A stretch of 64,000 bases of DNA from the NCBI GenBank assembly GCA_030065615.1, contig JASJDR010000002.1:18414-82413 (forward strand), in the 5' to 3' direction. Shown here piece after piece: positions 45,989-55,352 of this stretch (positions within the stretch are counted from its first letter, which is position 1; every line of letters starts with the position of its first letter). The notes beneath the pieces are model-generated. The model was not told where the DNA came from and made no database searches. It worked only from the letters and a program-made list of their open reading frames with translations. A program made the translations under genes and the position numbers. The stretch is from Xenococcus sp. MO_188.B8. GTDB taxonomy: Bacteria; Cyanobacteriota; Cyanobacteriia; Cyanobacteriales; Xenococcaceae.

Positions 45989-47173
45989 TTAGAAGCTTGT
46001 TATATACTCAGAAACAATCCCTATATTTTCAAGCATTTTGCAGATTTCACTTTCATAAATAGGATTCATTATTATTACAAGATCTGGTTGGTAATCGAGT
46101 AAAAATTCTGGAGATATAATTTGTTGTCCTGTACCAGGAATATATTTTCCTTCTTTATGAGGATTAATATCTACCACATATTCAATTTGCTGTTGTTCTT
46201 TGAGAATATTTAAAAAATTAACTCCTTTAGAACCTGCTCCCCATAAAACTACGCGCTGATTTTTGTGAGCAATTTCTTGTAGTTTATTTTTCCAAAAGGT
46301 TATTTTCTCCTGGAATTTAGCGTTAAAGCTCGCAATTTCATTTTTGAATTTTGACAATGATTTAGCATGATTATTTACCAATTTTTGAGTATCAGTAATG
46401 GAAACAGCTTCTAAACAGAGAAATTGTTTCTGATATTCTTCACTAGTATCAGTAACTCTGAAACCACAATTGGAAAAGGTATTAGATAAAGATATATCAG
46501 TAAAGTAGCAACAGTGTTCGTAAATAATATCCCAAATAGCTAAATTTTGGAAGATATCTAAAGCATTTGGCACTTCAAAGAAAATCTTAGTTCCAGAAGA
46601 CTCTCCGATATTTTCTCTCAAAGTTGTAAGGAAATGTGCAGGATTTGGGATGTGTTCTAAAGTGTGTCGGCAAATAATAAAATCTCCTTGATAGTGAGCG
46701 TATTTTTCTGAGTAATAATCTTGTATAAACTCAATCTGATATTGGTCGTGTTGGGGTCGATATACATAAGTAGGGTCAAAACCAATACCATAGTTATTAC
46801 CCTGTTCACACAGTAGAATTAAAAAGTCTCCCTTTCCTGAGCCAATTTCGATAATCTTCTTATTACGAAGATCGTGCTTTTTAATTAAGTTATTCGCCAA
46901 AGATTGGGCATAACTCTGAAAGCGAGGAGAAAAGTCTAAAGAACATTCGTAGTTTTCTGTATATTCTAGTTTGGCTGAATCAAAAGCAATATTACCAATA
47001 AAACCACAAGTAGAGCAAAAAGCTAAATTTATGTTTCCTTTATTACAGTGTTTTGCCGCTTCTGAATCTTTCCATAGCGAATTACAAAATACTGGCATAT
47101 TACTCAATTCAAAAAATATTTCTATGTGTTGTGATGAACAGACTGGGCAAGATTTTTTGATTATCTTATTCAC
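45989..47173 (-). CDS. C-methyltransferase, zinc-binding N-terminal type
   Basis: 394 residues from a GTG at 47171-47173, preceded by AGGAG nine bases upstream. The N-terminal putative zinc-binding domain has CPVCSS near residue 9 and a CSTCG pair near 53. The SAM motif I is IIEIGSGKGDFLILL near residue 105, with CRHTLEHIPNP as motif IV. The C-terminal third, about 280-394, has a second nucleotide-binding fold (VVLWGAGSKGVNFLNIL). This three-domain layout is that of sugar C-methyltransferases such as TylCIII/NovU and relatives. It probably methylates a deoxysugar nucleotide for the surrounding exopolysaccharide or glycosylated-product genes; the sugar is unknown. Confidence 0.85.
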   Translation of the reverse strand: MNKIIKKSCPVCSSQHIEIFFELSNMPVFCNSLWKDSEAAKHCNKGNINLAFCSTCGFIGNIAFDSAKLEYTENYECSLDFSPRFQSYAQSLANNLIKKHDLRNKKIIEIGSGKGDFLILLCEQGNNYGIGFDPTYVYRPQHDQYQIEFIQDYYSEKYAHYQGDFIICRHTLEHIPNPAHFLTTLRENIGESSGTKIFFEVPNALDIFQNLAIWDIIYEHCCYFTDISLSNTFSNCGFRVTDTSEEYQKQFLCLEAVSITDTQKLVNNHAKSLSKFKNEIASFNAKFQEKITFWKNKLQEIAHKNQRVVLWGAGSKGVNFLNILKEQQQIEYVVDINPHKEGKYIPGTGQQIISPEFLLDYQPDLVIIMNPIYESEICKMLENIGIVSEYITSF

Positions 47174-47301
47174 TAATTTTAGCTCCTATAATGATAAAAT
47201 TAAAACAAACAATGCAGATTATGTTCTTTAAAATTTAAGCAAATCAATAAAAAATTAAAGAATAAAATCCAATAAAATAAAAGAGATTTTTAAAAGATTT
47301 G

Positions 47302-47331
47302 ATGTTATTTATTGACAAGTTATGATTTGTG
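47302..47331 (+). repeat. 30-bp intergenic repeat, copy 2
   Basis: ATGTTATTTATTGACAAGTT followed by ATGATTTGTG; 27 of 30 bases match 40341-40370. Confidence 0.45.
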
Positions 47332-47641
47332 ATTTGGCTCTCCTAGATGGTTACAAAAAATAATACAAATAAATATCTAAAAGCATTCCAAGGCAAGGTT
47401 TGCAAGATTATAAAAATGCAATTCTAATAAAAATCAATTTTTGTTTTGTTACATTACTCGAATTTACAGGAATTGGTTCACTATTAGATAATAAATTATT
47501 ATAGCTAGTCTAGGAGAGTCTGTAATTTTAAGTTAACAATAGATTTATGAATTTATTTGAAATGAATATAAATGCAATTTAAAATGTTTAAATATTACCT
47601 CAAGAAATTTAAAAGCTAAAATAAATCTGGAGTAACGTCTT

Positions 47642-47666
47642 ATTACTTACTATAAAAGTAAGTAAT
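47642..47666 (+). repeat. 9-bp inverted repeat
   Basis: ATTACTTAC (47642-47650) and GTAAGTAAT (47658-47666) are separated by TATAAAA. It lies 165 bases past the stop of the WecG-type gene. The sequence has no T-run, so an operator is as likely as a terminator. Confidence 0.35.
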
Positions 47667-47830
47667 TTGAAGAAAGTCTTGTATCTTCATAATGCAGCAA
47701 TCAAGCTAATAAAAAATCAGCAAATCATTATAAAAAATTCTAGACTTTTTTGCAAAAATCTTTACGCATGTAATAAATTTTACTCAGAGTAATAGCTTAG
47801 AAACTTAAGTTCAGATAATTATTAACTGAT

Positions 47831-48946
47831 TTATTTTGTGGTTGATAACATAATGCCTTGTTGTCGATAAATTTGTTCTAAGAGAATTTCATTAAGTTGT
47901 TCAGCAGAGATTAAGTTTTTTTCGATTAGTATTTCACCAAGGCTGATTTTTTGATTTTTTAGTTGCCGATTAATTGCCTCTCTGGTGAGGTATCCATCTT
48001 GTATTAAAATTTCTCCTAATCTTTTATCTTGATTTTTTTGTTTAGCTAAGGCAGTCAATAAAACATTCTCAGTAATTAGATTTTGCTTGAGTAGAATTTG
48101 ACCAATTTTTTCTGGCTGATGTTGAAAAGACAATAAATCACTGGATGTTTCTCTCATAAAAATGTCATCTGACCAATTGAGAGAGAAAGCTTGTTTTTGC
48201 CAGAATAATTGCTTTAAACCCAACCCAATAAAAGGTGGAATGGTTTTACTGTAACGAGCATATAGACGAGATGGTTCTTGAATAAGTCGATAAAACCACT
48301 CTAATCCATATGCTCTAATAAAATGAGGTGCTCTTTTTTTGATACCAGCATAAACATCAAAAACTGCCCCAACTCCAATCATGACACCATTGATTTTGTC
48401 CTTATGCTGGGCCATCCATTTTTCTTGTTTGGGACAACCAAGACAAACAAAAATTAATCCTGCACCACTAGCATTTATCCTTTCAATTAAAGCTTCATCT
48501 TCCTCTGCAGTTAAAGGACGAAAAGGTAAAGGCTCAATTCCGGCTATTGATAGCAAAGGAAATTCTTGTGCGATTTTTTTTCTAATTGAATCGAGGACTG
48601 TTTGTTGAGAACCCAAGAAAAAGACACTAATCTTAGAAATTGAAGCTAAGCGAAAGAGATTTAAAGAGACATCCATTCCGGCTACACGGTCTTGATTCTG
48701 AACTCCCATCAGCTTGAGCATCCAAACTAAAGGCATACCATCAGGAGAGACTATGTCTGCTTGTTCAAGAGTTTCAGCAAATTCTTGATTCCAGTATGCC
48801 TCCATAAGCATATGGCTGTTGGCTAAACAAACGACTTTACTTTGTTTCTTGGCGGCCCAGTCTAACATCAGCCAGATTTGTTCTTGTAATGGCAAACTAG
48901 TAACTGGTGAGTTAAGTACATGATTAGTTGGAATCGCTGATTTCAT
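47831..48946 (-). CDS. WecG/TagA/CpsF glycosyltransferase fused to MshEN-like repeats, copy 2
   Basis: 371 residues and a paralogue of 38189-39430. The enzyme half (1-250) has VVCLANSHMLMEAYWN, VSPDGMPLVWMLKLMG with the catalytic Asp, and the canonical FVCLGCPKQEKWM. The tail (about 270-365) has three repeats: KIGQILLKQNLIT, RLGEILIQDGYLT and SLGEILIEKNLIS. The tail is shorter by one repeat than in the other copy. It likely adds an aminosugar or similar residue early in assembly of a lipid-linked glycan, and the tail may sense a nucleotide or bind a partner (inference). It stands alone between two long gaps, about 440 bases from the divergently transcribed BY-kinase gene. Confidence 0.87.
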   Translation of the reverse strand: MKSAIPTNHVLNSPVTSLPLQEQIWLMLDWAAKKQSKVVCLANSHMLMEAYWNQEFAETLEQADIVSPDGMPLVWMLKLMGVQNQDRVAGMDVSLNLFRLASISKISVFFLGSQQTVLDSIRKKIAQEFPLLSIAGIEPLPFRPLTAEEDEALIERINASGAGLIFVCLGCPKQEKWMAQHKDKINGVMIGVGAVFDVYAGIKKRAPHFIRAYGLEWFYRLIQEPSRLYARYSKTIPPFIGLGLKQLFWQKQAFSLNWSDDIFMRETSSDLLSFQHQPEKIGQILLKQNLITENVLLTALAKQKNQDKRLGEILIQDGYLTREAINRQLKNQKISLGEILIEKNLISAEQLNEILLEQIYRQQGIMLSTTK

Positions 48947-49385
48947 AATTAATGTTACAAATTAAATGTATTGGGTAGTTTTACAATGGCAAAAACAAAA
49001 ATTACCAATAATAAACTGCAAATTGTTGATAAGAGTATTTGTGTGATTAACTAGAGACTATCGTAGTTAAGACCACTTGTAAAAATCAATATCAACTTAG
49101 ATGTATTTACGCAAAAATCATAATTTATTCGAAATTCATTCGAGTTTGTAAAGCAACAGTAAAGTAAGTAATCGCCAAAAAAGCTAAGTGATCTTACTCG
49201 AGTTTATTTTTAAATATTTCATATAATTTTAGCTAAAAATACATAAAAATTTGGCAAAGACAAAAGCTTTAAGTATTATTGTAATATAAAAGCAACAAAA
49301 TCCAGTTTTTGTTATTTCAATAGAAGCTTATTATTCAATAGTCAAATCATTTTATTTTTAACTTTTATTCAATCAAAGTAGACAG
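48947..49385. other. Divergent intergenic region
   Basis: About 440 AT-rich bases between the reverse-strand WecG-type gene and the forward BY-kinase gene; it must hold both promoters. I see no clear promoter boxes, riboswitch or hairpin. Confidence 0.6.
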
Positions 49386-51515
49386 ATGGAAGTAAATAAA
49401 TCTTATCAAATAAGACCAATTAGTGAAGAATCCCCATATTACGAAGTAGAAGAAGGGGGATTGGATTTATCTGGTTTTCAAGACACAATTATCCGAAGAA
49501 TTAATATTGTGTTAGGAATTGTTATTGCTATATCATCTCTGACTTTTATTCGAGTGATAAATCGTACACCTAGCTATAAAGCTGGTTTTGAGATACTTTC
49601 TGAACCGATAACTATTGAAACAAAAGTAACTTCTTCAGGTTCACAGTCACAACAAACTAGAGCAGAAATCACAGCAGTTAATTTAGACGAAATTCAACTG
49701 AAAAGCTTAACCAGTTATGATCTCATCATAACTATAGTTAATGAACTGAAACATAAGTATCCGGCAATTAACTATAATTCGATTGTTAACTCACTAAGCT
49801 TAACAAATAGTCGAGAAGAAACTGTTTTAGAAGTATTTTATCAACATAGCGATCGCGAGCAAGTTAAAGATGTTTTACAGTCTCTAAAAAATGCTTATTT
49901 AAATTATAGCTTACAACAAAGACAATTCGGATTAAATCGGGGACTGGAATTTTTAGAACTGCAAATTAACGAAAAACAAGCTGAGGTTGATGAAATAAAT
50001 CAGGAATTGCAAGAATTACGGACAAAATACAATTTTATCGATCCGAGAATTCAGGATGTTCAAATAACTCAAAGACTTAATAGTCTAATTATTAAGCAAA
50101 CTGAACAGCAAACACAATTAGAACAAACTAAAAATCTAGTTGCTATTGCGAATAAAGAACTAAAAGCACAGTCTACTAATTCAACCACGGCAATGCAACT
50201 TGGTACTTCCCGATACAATGCATTATTGGAAGATTTACGACAATTAGATTATCAAATTAGCCAAGAATCTACCATATTTACGGATCAAAACCCCATAATT
50301 CAAACTTTAAAGCAACAAAGACAAGGCTTAATTTCTCTTATAAATCAAGAAGTAGCTACTATTAAACAAAAAATTAATAATCAGATTCAGCTGGAGCAAA
50401 AACAATTGCAAGCCACTAATCAAGAAATAGTAAGTATGCAAAAAAATCTCCAACAATGGTCAGGGATCACGCGCGAATATGAAGATCTTGAACTGCAAAT
50501 GAACATAAAGGTCGATCAATTCAAAGGCCTTCTGGGCCAAAGAGAATCTTTACAATTGGAAGTTGCTCAGAAAGAAGCGCCCTGGAAATTGTTAACTCCC
50601 GTGGGAGAACCTACAATCGATTCTAGTGCTAATGCTAATTTGATGATTTTAGGTATGCTGTTCGGTTTATTAACTGGTATAGGTGCAGCTTTGATTTTAG
50701 ATAAATATCAAAATATAGTTTATAGTCCAAATCAAGTTAGAAAAATTACTAATCATGATGTACTAAGTGTCATTCCCTATGAGGATAATCACTTCGATAG
50801 ACCATCATTGGTGAAGCAAGCAATTGATGCTGTTCGTCCATTTGAATCATTTGAGAAAGAATCAGGTCTTCAACTTCGCAGCAGAAACTCTAATTACAAC
50901 CATCTGCTCTACTCATCCATGGAAGATTTTAGGCTTCTTGCTGTCAATCTCGGTTTTTTAAATGTCAATAAATGTTTAAATTCCCTAATTGTTTCTTCTG
51001 CGGTTTCAGGTGAAGGAAAATCCACGATTGTAGTTAATCTAGCGCAAGCAATTGCATCTATAGGGCGTAAAGTTTTAATAGTAGATGCAGATTTTCGTAG
51101 TACAACTGGTTTGACTAGTTCTATGGAATTAAGTTCAAATCAAGGTTTAAGTGATCTATTATTGTTCAATAATCTAAGTTTAGATGATGTTATGCAAAAA
51201 TCTTCTTTAGAAGAAAATTTGTTTATTCTTCCCGCTGGTACTAGAGATATTCTTTTTGATAAGAGTAAATTAGCATCTACCGACATGCAAAATTTAATGG
51301 AAAAACTCAAGCAAGATTTTGATCTAGTGATTTATGATGTTCCTGCAATTGTTGGTTATGCAGATGTGGGTTTATTAGCTAATCAAACGGATGGAGTTAT
51401 TTTAGTGACTGGCCTGGGTAAGGTGCAAGCTTTCCAGCTTAAAGAAGCAGTGAATATTTTGAGCATGTCTCAAATTCCTATTAGAGGAATAGTAATCAAC
51501 AATTTGAGGCTTTAG
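49386..51515 (+). CDS. Wzz/Wzc-like polysaccharide co-polymerase with BY-kinase domain
   Basis: 709 residues. The first membrane helix is near 35-53 (IVLGIVIAISSLTFIRVI). A long periplasmic coiled-coil part (about 170-370) follows, and the second helix is near 420-440 (LMILGMLFGLLTGIGAALIL). The cytoplasmic domain has Walker A VSGEGKSTIVVNLAQA near 540, Walker A' VLIVDADFR near 562 and Walker B LVIYDVPA near 660. This is the layout of polysaccharide co-polymerases with a bacterial tyrosine kinase, which control chain length and export of exopolysaccharide. It ends at RGIVINNLRL without a tyrosine cluster, as in many cyanobacterial members. It fits the surrounding glycan genes. Confidence 0.92.
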   Translation: MEVNKSYQIRPISEESPYYEVEEGGLDLSGFQDTIIRRINIVLGIVIAISSLTFIRVINRTPSYKAGFEILSEPITIETKVTSSGSQSQQTRAEITAVNLDEIQLKSLTSYDLIITIVNELKHKYPAINYNSIVNSLSLTNSREETVLEVFYQHSDREQVKDVLQSLKNAYLNYSLQQRQFGLNRGLEFLELQINEKQAEVDEINQELQELRTKYNFIDPRIQDVQITQRLNSLIIKQTEQQTQLEQTKNLVAIANKELKAQSTNSTTAMQLGTSRYNALLEDLRQLDYQISQESTIFTDQNPIIQTLKQQRQGLISLINQEVATIKQKINNQIQLEQKQLQATNQEIVSMQKNLQQWSGITREYEDLELQMNIKVDQFKGLLGQRESLQLEVAQKEAPWKLLTPVGEPTIDSSANANLMILGMLFGLLTGIGAALILDKYQNIVYSPNQVRKITNHDVLSVIPYEDNHFDRPSLVKQAIDAVRPFESFEKESGLQLRSRNSNYNHLLYSSMEDFRLLAVNLGFLNVNKCLNSLIVSSAVSGEGKSTIVVNLAQAIASIGRKVLIVDADFRSTTGLTSSMELSSNQGLSDLLLFNNLSLDDVMQKSSLEENLFILPAGTRDILFDKSKLASTDMQNLMEKLKQDFDLVIYDVPAIVGYADVGLLANQTDGVILVTGLGKVQAFQLKEAVNILSMSQIPIRGIVINNLRL

Positions 51516-51689
51516 AAGATTCCTCAAGAGAGCTTATCCCAATTAACTAAATTCTTGCTATGCATACAGCACTAACAATAAATTTTAGACTCAGCTTGAG
51601 GAGAATTTTTTAAAGATTAATTCCCAAAGTATCTAAATCTTCAAATCAACTCCCCTACTTATAGTATCTCAATATACGATCGCGTAGAT

Positions 51690-54209
51690 TTATCTTTGTC
51701 TATTACAGGAATCAACTGCAAATACAACATCTTCAGTAAATTCATCGAGCCATTTGGCGTAAATTTGCTCACCTTTTTTACTAATGATAAATTCGTTAAC
51801 CAGGTCTCGCCATTGATTATCGTTGTTGGGAAGTAGCATTCCGTAGTAATCGCAGGTCAAGGGTCGCTTAGGCAAAAGGGTATAATCATTGGCAGCGAAA
51901 CCTTGTCTTTCAATTTCTTCGATAGATAGAATACTATCGCTGACCAAAGCTTCAATTGAATTATTAGTCAAAGCTTTAACTGCTTGGGATCTAGCTCCAA
52001 CACCTTCAAAGACAACTTTTTCTGTTGAGGGAAATTCTTTTTCGACAAATTTTTGGGTAGTAGTATTGTTGAGTACGCCTATTTTTAAATTTGCCAGGTC
52101 GCTACTCTGATTAATTTGGCTAACTTTATTATTAGGAACCAGAAACTGAGTACCTGTAGCAAAGAAGGGTTGAGAAAAAGTAACCTCTTCGATATCACTT
52201 CTAATCGTATTAGGCCCACATTCAAGATGGACATGATCTTTTTGCAGTAGTTGATAGCGATTCTCTAGACTAGAGGGTAACCCTATTGTCTGAATACCAC
52301 CAGACAGCTTCAATTTTTGTTCCAAATACTGCTCAAAAGATTTGACAAAATCGGCACAGTATCCTGTCCAATTACCATTGTCCCCCAGATAACCAAAAGG
52401 AGCTGCATCACTTCTGACTGCCACTTTCAAGATCCCAGTACGTTTAATTTCTTCTAAAACTGGTTCTTTTCGTGGTGCTGCTGCAGTAATTACTGGCTCA
52501 GGGAAGAATGGGACAGGTGGTTGCTTGCCATAAGCTAGCTCTAGTTGCTCTGGGGTCAGAGATTGAGTGAGATGGATACTAAATCCCTCTTGCGAGAGTT
52601 CCTCAGTGTAAGCAGCGCTGAGATAGGGAGCAAATTCTTCTAATCCCCGCACATGGTAATTAAAGAAAGCAACAGTCATCGCATTTAAATAACTACGAGC
52701 GGTCGCAGGGCTGCCCTCAGGACCCTTCAAAGTTTCGAAAGGCAATCCTTCAATCACTTTATCCTTGGCGGTAGAGTAGTGAGTCCCTGGAACGAGCATT
52801 GTCAGGTATTTATTGGGAGTGTTCATCCAAAAAAAGGGATGAATTTGATTTTGCACAACGGGAACGGTTGAGTCTTCACTAGCTGCCCAAATCATCGTTG
52901 GGATATCGATTGTCCCCATGCCTTCTGGGCCAAAAATGGGATTGGTAAAAGGATAGGCCGAGAATACTGCTTTAATACGAGGATCTTTAATATTGAAATT
53001 GATTGGCGGTAGATATTGAGCTTGGCACTGAAGCGCAAAACTAATAACGATATTAAAGTTTTCCTCATTGCATTTTTGCACTAATCTGGGCTGATTAATT
53101 TCTGCTCCTGCCGATGCTAATGCAGTATAGCCCCCAAAGGAGTAACCAAAAACTCCCACTTGGTCTAGATTTATTTTGGCTGCCCAATCTGGATTTTTTG
53201 TGGCTAACGCTTCTAATTTATCTAATAGATAAGTAACATCTTGTACGCGACCGATAAATTCAATAGGAGTAATCCAATCACCTAATTCTCCTCTCAGAAA
53301 TGCTTGACGATATTCCAAATTACTGCCAATATGCTCTACCGCCGCTACAGCATAGCCATGAGAAGCTAATTGTTTAGCTACATGGGCATAATTACCTCGC
53401 GAGGAACCAAAACCTTGAACGATGACCACTAATGGGGCTGGTTCTGATTTTCCCTGGGGCAGGTAGAGATCAAATTCCAGGGGATAGGTAGTGGATAAAC
53501 CAACCTCAGTAGAGCGCAAACTATCGATATTAAAAATCATATCTTTGACAGTGACTTCCCAAGGTCCTGGTTGCCTTAAATCATCAAGTTGGGAGAAATC
53601 GATGGGATTTGCTGCTGCTTCTGCTGCGGATTGTCTTATGATTTCCTCTACTGCTACTTTACGATATCCAGATACAGTTGCTAATTCATTGAGTAATTGA
53701 ATGATAAAGTCAATGTTGATATAAATTTCTTCCGTCGGAAATTTGCGTAAAACATTGGTAACGGTTAATCCTTCTGATTCATCTGCTGCTGCTAAAATTA
53801 CTGCAGAGCGAATACCATAGAGACCATTGATATTATAGTCAATTTGAACTGCCCGTCCGATCTGGCTGACCAATCTTTCTACCATAGGAACGCGAGCAAC
53901 GCGATAAATTTGAGCAGCACTTAAGTCAAAACGTTTTTGTAAAATTTTCCGAAATTCATCTAAGGTTTTTTCGTCGAGACGATCGGTGATCAAGGCAAGA
54001 TCGGAGTTGATTTTACCTTCTTGAGCAAAGGTTTCTAAAGAATCGACTGAGATAGATATCTGTAAAGGACCTATATAAGCAGAAATTCGTTCGGCACTAA
54101 TAGCTGGTTTGGGCTTCCATGCTGCCGTTAGTATTCCTAGACCTAAGACTAAACAGGAGGTCTTCACCAGGGTTAGTAATCGCTTACTATAGATATTTTT
54201 AAGGGGCAT
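51690..54209 (-). CDS. DUF1400-hydrolase fused to solute-binding protein
   Basis: 839 residues. A signal sequence (LVLGLGILTAAWKPKPAISAE) precedes a DUF1400 region (about 40-200) typical of cyanobacterial PAF-acetylhydrolase-like proteins. The alpha/beta hydrolase domain (about 210-570) has the nucleophile GYSFGGYTA near residue 358 and a likely catalytic His in PGTHYSTAKD. From about 595 an unexpected domain of the SBP_bac_3 type appears: LKVAVRSDAAPFGYLGDNG, LECGPNTIRSDIEEVTFSQP and GVGARSQAVKAL. That family binds amino acids and other small solutes in the periplasm. No indel or stop lies at the junction, so the fusion is likely real. Function is unknown; a periplasmic esterase with a ligand-sensing part is possible. 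Confidence 0.88.
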   Translation of the reverse strand: MPLKNIYSKRLLTLVKTSCLVLGLGILTAAWKPKPAISAERISAYIGPLQISISVDSLETFAQEGKINSDLALITDRLDEKTLDEFRKILQKRFDLSAAQIYRVARVPMVERLVSQIGRAVQIDYNINGLYGIRSAVILAAADESEGLTVTNVLRKFPTEEIYINIDFIIQLLNELATVSGYRKVAVEEIIRQSAAEAAANPIDFSQLDDLRQPGPWEVTVKDMIFNIDSLRSTEVGLSTTYPLEFDLYLPQGKSEPAPLVVIVQGFGSSRGNYAHVAKQLASHGYAVAAVEHIGSNLEYRQAFLRGELGDWITPIEFIGRVQDVTYLLDKLEALATKNPDWAAKINLDQVGVFGYSFGGYTALASAGAEINQPRLVQKCNEENFNIVISFALQCQAQYLPPINFNIKDPRIKAVFSAYPFTNPIFGPEGMGTIDIPTMIWAASEDSTVPVVQNQIHPFFWMNTPNKYLTMLVPGTHYSTAKDKVIEGLPFETLKGPEGSPATARSYLNAMTVAFFNYHVRGLEEFAPYLSAAYTEELSQEGFSIHLTQSLTPEQLELAYGKQPPVPFFPEPVITAAAPRKEPVLEEIKRTGILKVAVRSDAAPFGYLGDNGNWTGYCADFVKSFEQYLEQKLKLSGGIQTIGLPSSLENRYQLLQKDHVHLECGPNTIRSDIEEVTFSQPFFATGTQFLVPNNKVSQINQSSDLANLKIGVLNNTTTQKFVEKEFPSTEKVVFEGVGARSQAVKALTNNSIEALVSDSILSIEEIERQGFAANDYTLLPKRPLTCDYYGMLLPNNDNQWRDLVNEFIISKKGEQIYAKWLDEFTEDVVFAVDSCNRQR

Positions 54210-54312
54210 TTTGGGAGAAAATCTTACAATATAAAGGCTTTAATAATTTTTCCTTTTTTGGGGTCATTTTCAATTAAGTCTAAGTCTATCTTAAGTCGAA
54301 CTCTATCTATAC

Positions 54313-54639
54313 TTAATTGTTTAGGTTTTGCTCAAATACGGTAAGTAGAGGCTCATTGGGGTTATCGATGCAGTAGTCGATCACTTGATCGGAAATTTCA
54401 CCCAATTTCACAACATCCACAGTCAACTGGTTATTTTTACCGCTTAAATAACCGTGGTAATAAGATAATGTCGCTTCCTTATCGCTATCATTTAGCTTCA
54501 GCAATTCCCGACAATCTAAAGTTGCAATGTCTACTGTAGAAGCATCTAGTTGGTTTGACCCACTTTGGCCGTACACACTTAAAGAAGGAATGCTCAATAC
54601 CAAAGCTGCAGTCGTAATTACATATTTAAGTTGATTCAT
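54313..54639 (-). CDS. HdeA/HdeB-like small secreted protein
   Basis: 108 residues with an N-terminal signal (YVITTAALVLSIPSLSVYGQS). The mature part has LDCRELLKLNDSDKEATLSY followed by YHGYLSGK and VIDYCIDNP: two cysteines about 55 residues apart, as in HdeA/HdeB periplasmic acid chaperones. In this family the two cysteines form a disulfide. Its job here is inferred only from family. It is 103 bases from the DUF1400 gene and 77 from the glycine-zipper gene, in the same direction. Confidence 0.75.
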   Translation of the reverse strand: MNQLKYVITTAALVLSIPSLSVYGQSGSNQLDASTVDIATLDCRELLKLNDSDKEATLSYYHGYLSGKNNQLTVDVVKLGEISDQVIDYCIDNPNEPLLTVFEQNLNN

Positions 54640-54716
54640 AATCTTAAGTTTCTCTTGAATAAAATAATGTTAGTTTGACTATAGATAAAAAATTAATAAC
54701 GTCGATAAATAAAAAA

Positions 54717-55121
54717 TTAATAACGTCGATAATCACGCCGATCACCTCGTCCTCTTATACAATCATCGTATGCTAAGTTGTAAAGGCTTCGGTAATCTGA
54801 AGATTCTCGGGAACCACCTTCTAAGCCACCAACTACTGCGCCAACGCCAGCGCCTGCGCCAGCATCACCGAGAATTGCCCCAAACAAAAGTCCCGTGGCC
54901 GCTCCTCCAGCAACTCCCCTTAGGGTGTGATCGCGACTATTGCGCTTAGCATAATTCCTAGCATATTCCTCACACTCGGAGCGTGATTGTGCCCAAACTG
55001 TATTTCCAGACAAAGCTACGATGTTAACCAAGCTAATAGCGCAAATTACTAGTCTGATACTTTTTGGCAATTGCTTAATTTTACTTTTTTGCAATCTCTT
55101 TGTTTCAACCCCATCTTTCAT
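54717..55121 (-). CDS. Glycine-zipper membrane protein
   Basis: 134 residues. A basic N-terminus and hydrophobic segment (LVICAISLVNIVALSGNTVWA) suggest a signal peptide. A Gly-rich segment at about 68-100 (GVAGGAATGLLFGAILGDAG, then AGAGVGAVVGGLEGG) has the GxxxG spacing of a glycine zipper (YMGG-like family). The tail has CIRGRGDRRDYRRY. Such proteins are outer-membrane or cell-envelope associated; function not known. Confidence 0.75.
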   Translation of the reverse strand: MKDGVETKRLQKSKIKQLPKSIRLVICAISLVNIVALSGNTVWAQSRSECEEYARNYAKRNSRDHTLRGVAGGAATGLLFGAILGDAGAGAGVGAVVGGLEGGSRESSDYRSLYNLAYDDCIRGRGDRRDYRRY

Positions 55122-55352
55122 AATGATAATAATACAATAGCAATCAACATGTTACATGACAAAACAAACAGATTTCTTTGGCTTAAGATTTTCTAAATAT
55201 TTATTTTAAAATTAACTGTCGGTGGTTGAAACCCTGGTTAAAACCATAAAGCAAAAAAATGAGCAGAAATGGCAAAATGATAAAGTCGATATTATAAATT
55301 ATAAATTAACGAGTTCTTGACGGAAGTCTTGACTAATTTTTTTTTATCAATT

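Larger units (their letters stand above)
47174..47830. other. AT-rich intergenic region with repeat and hairpin
   Basis: About 650 bases without a credible gene. It carries the second copy of the 30-bp repeat (47302-47331) and a perfect 9-bp inverted repeat (47642-47666). The promoter of the methyltransferase gene must lie here. Confidence 0.6.
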
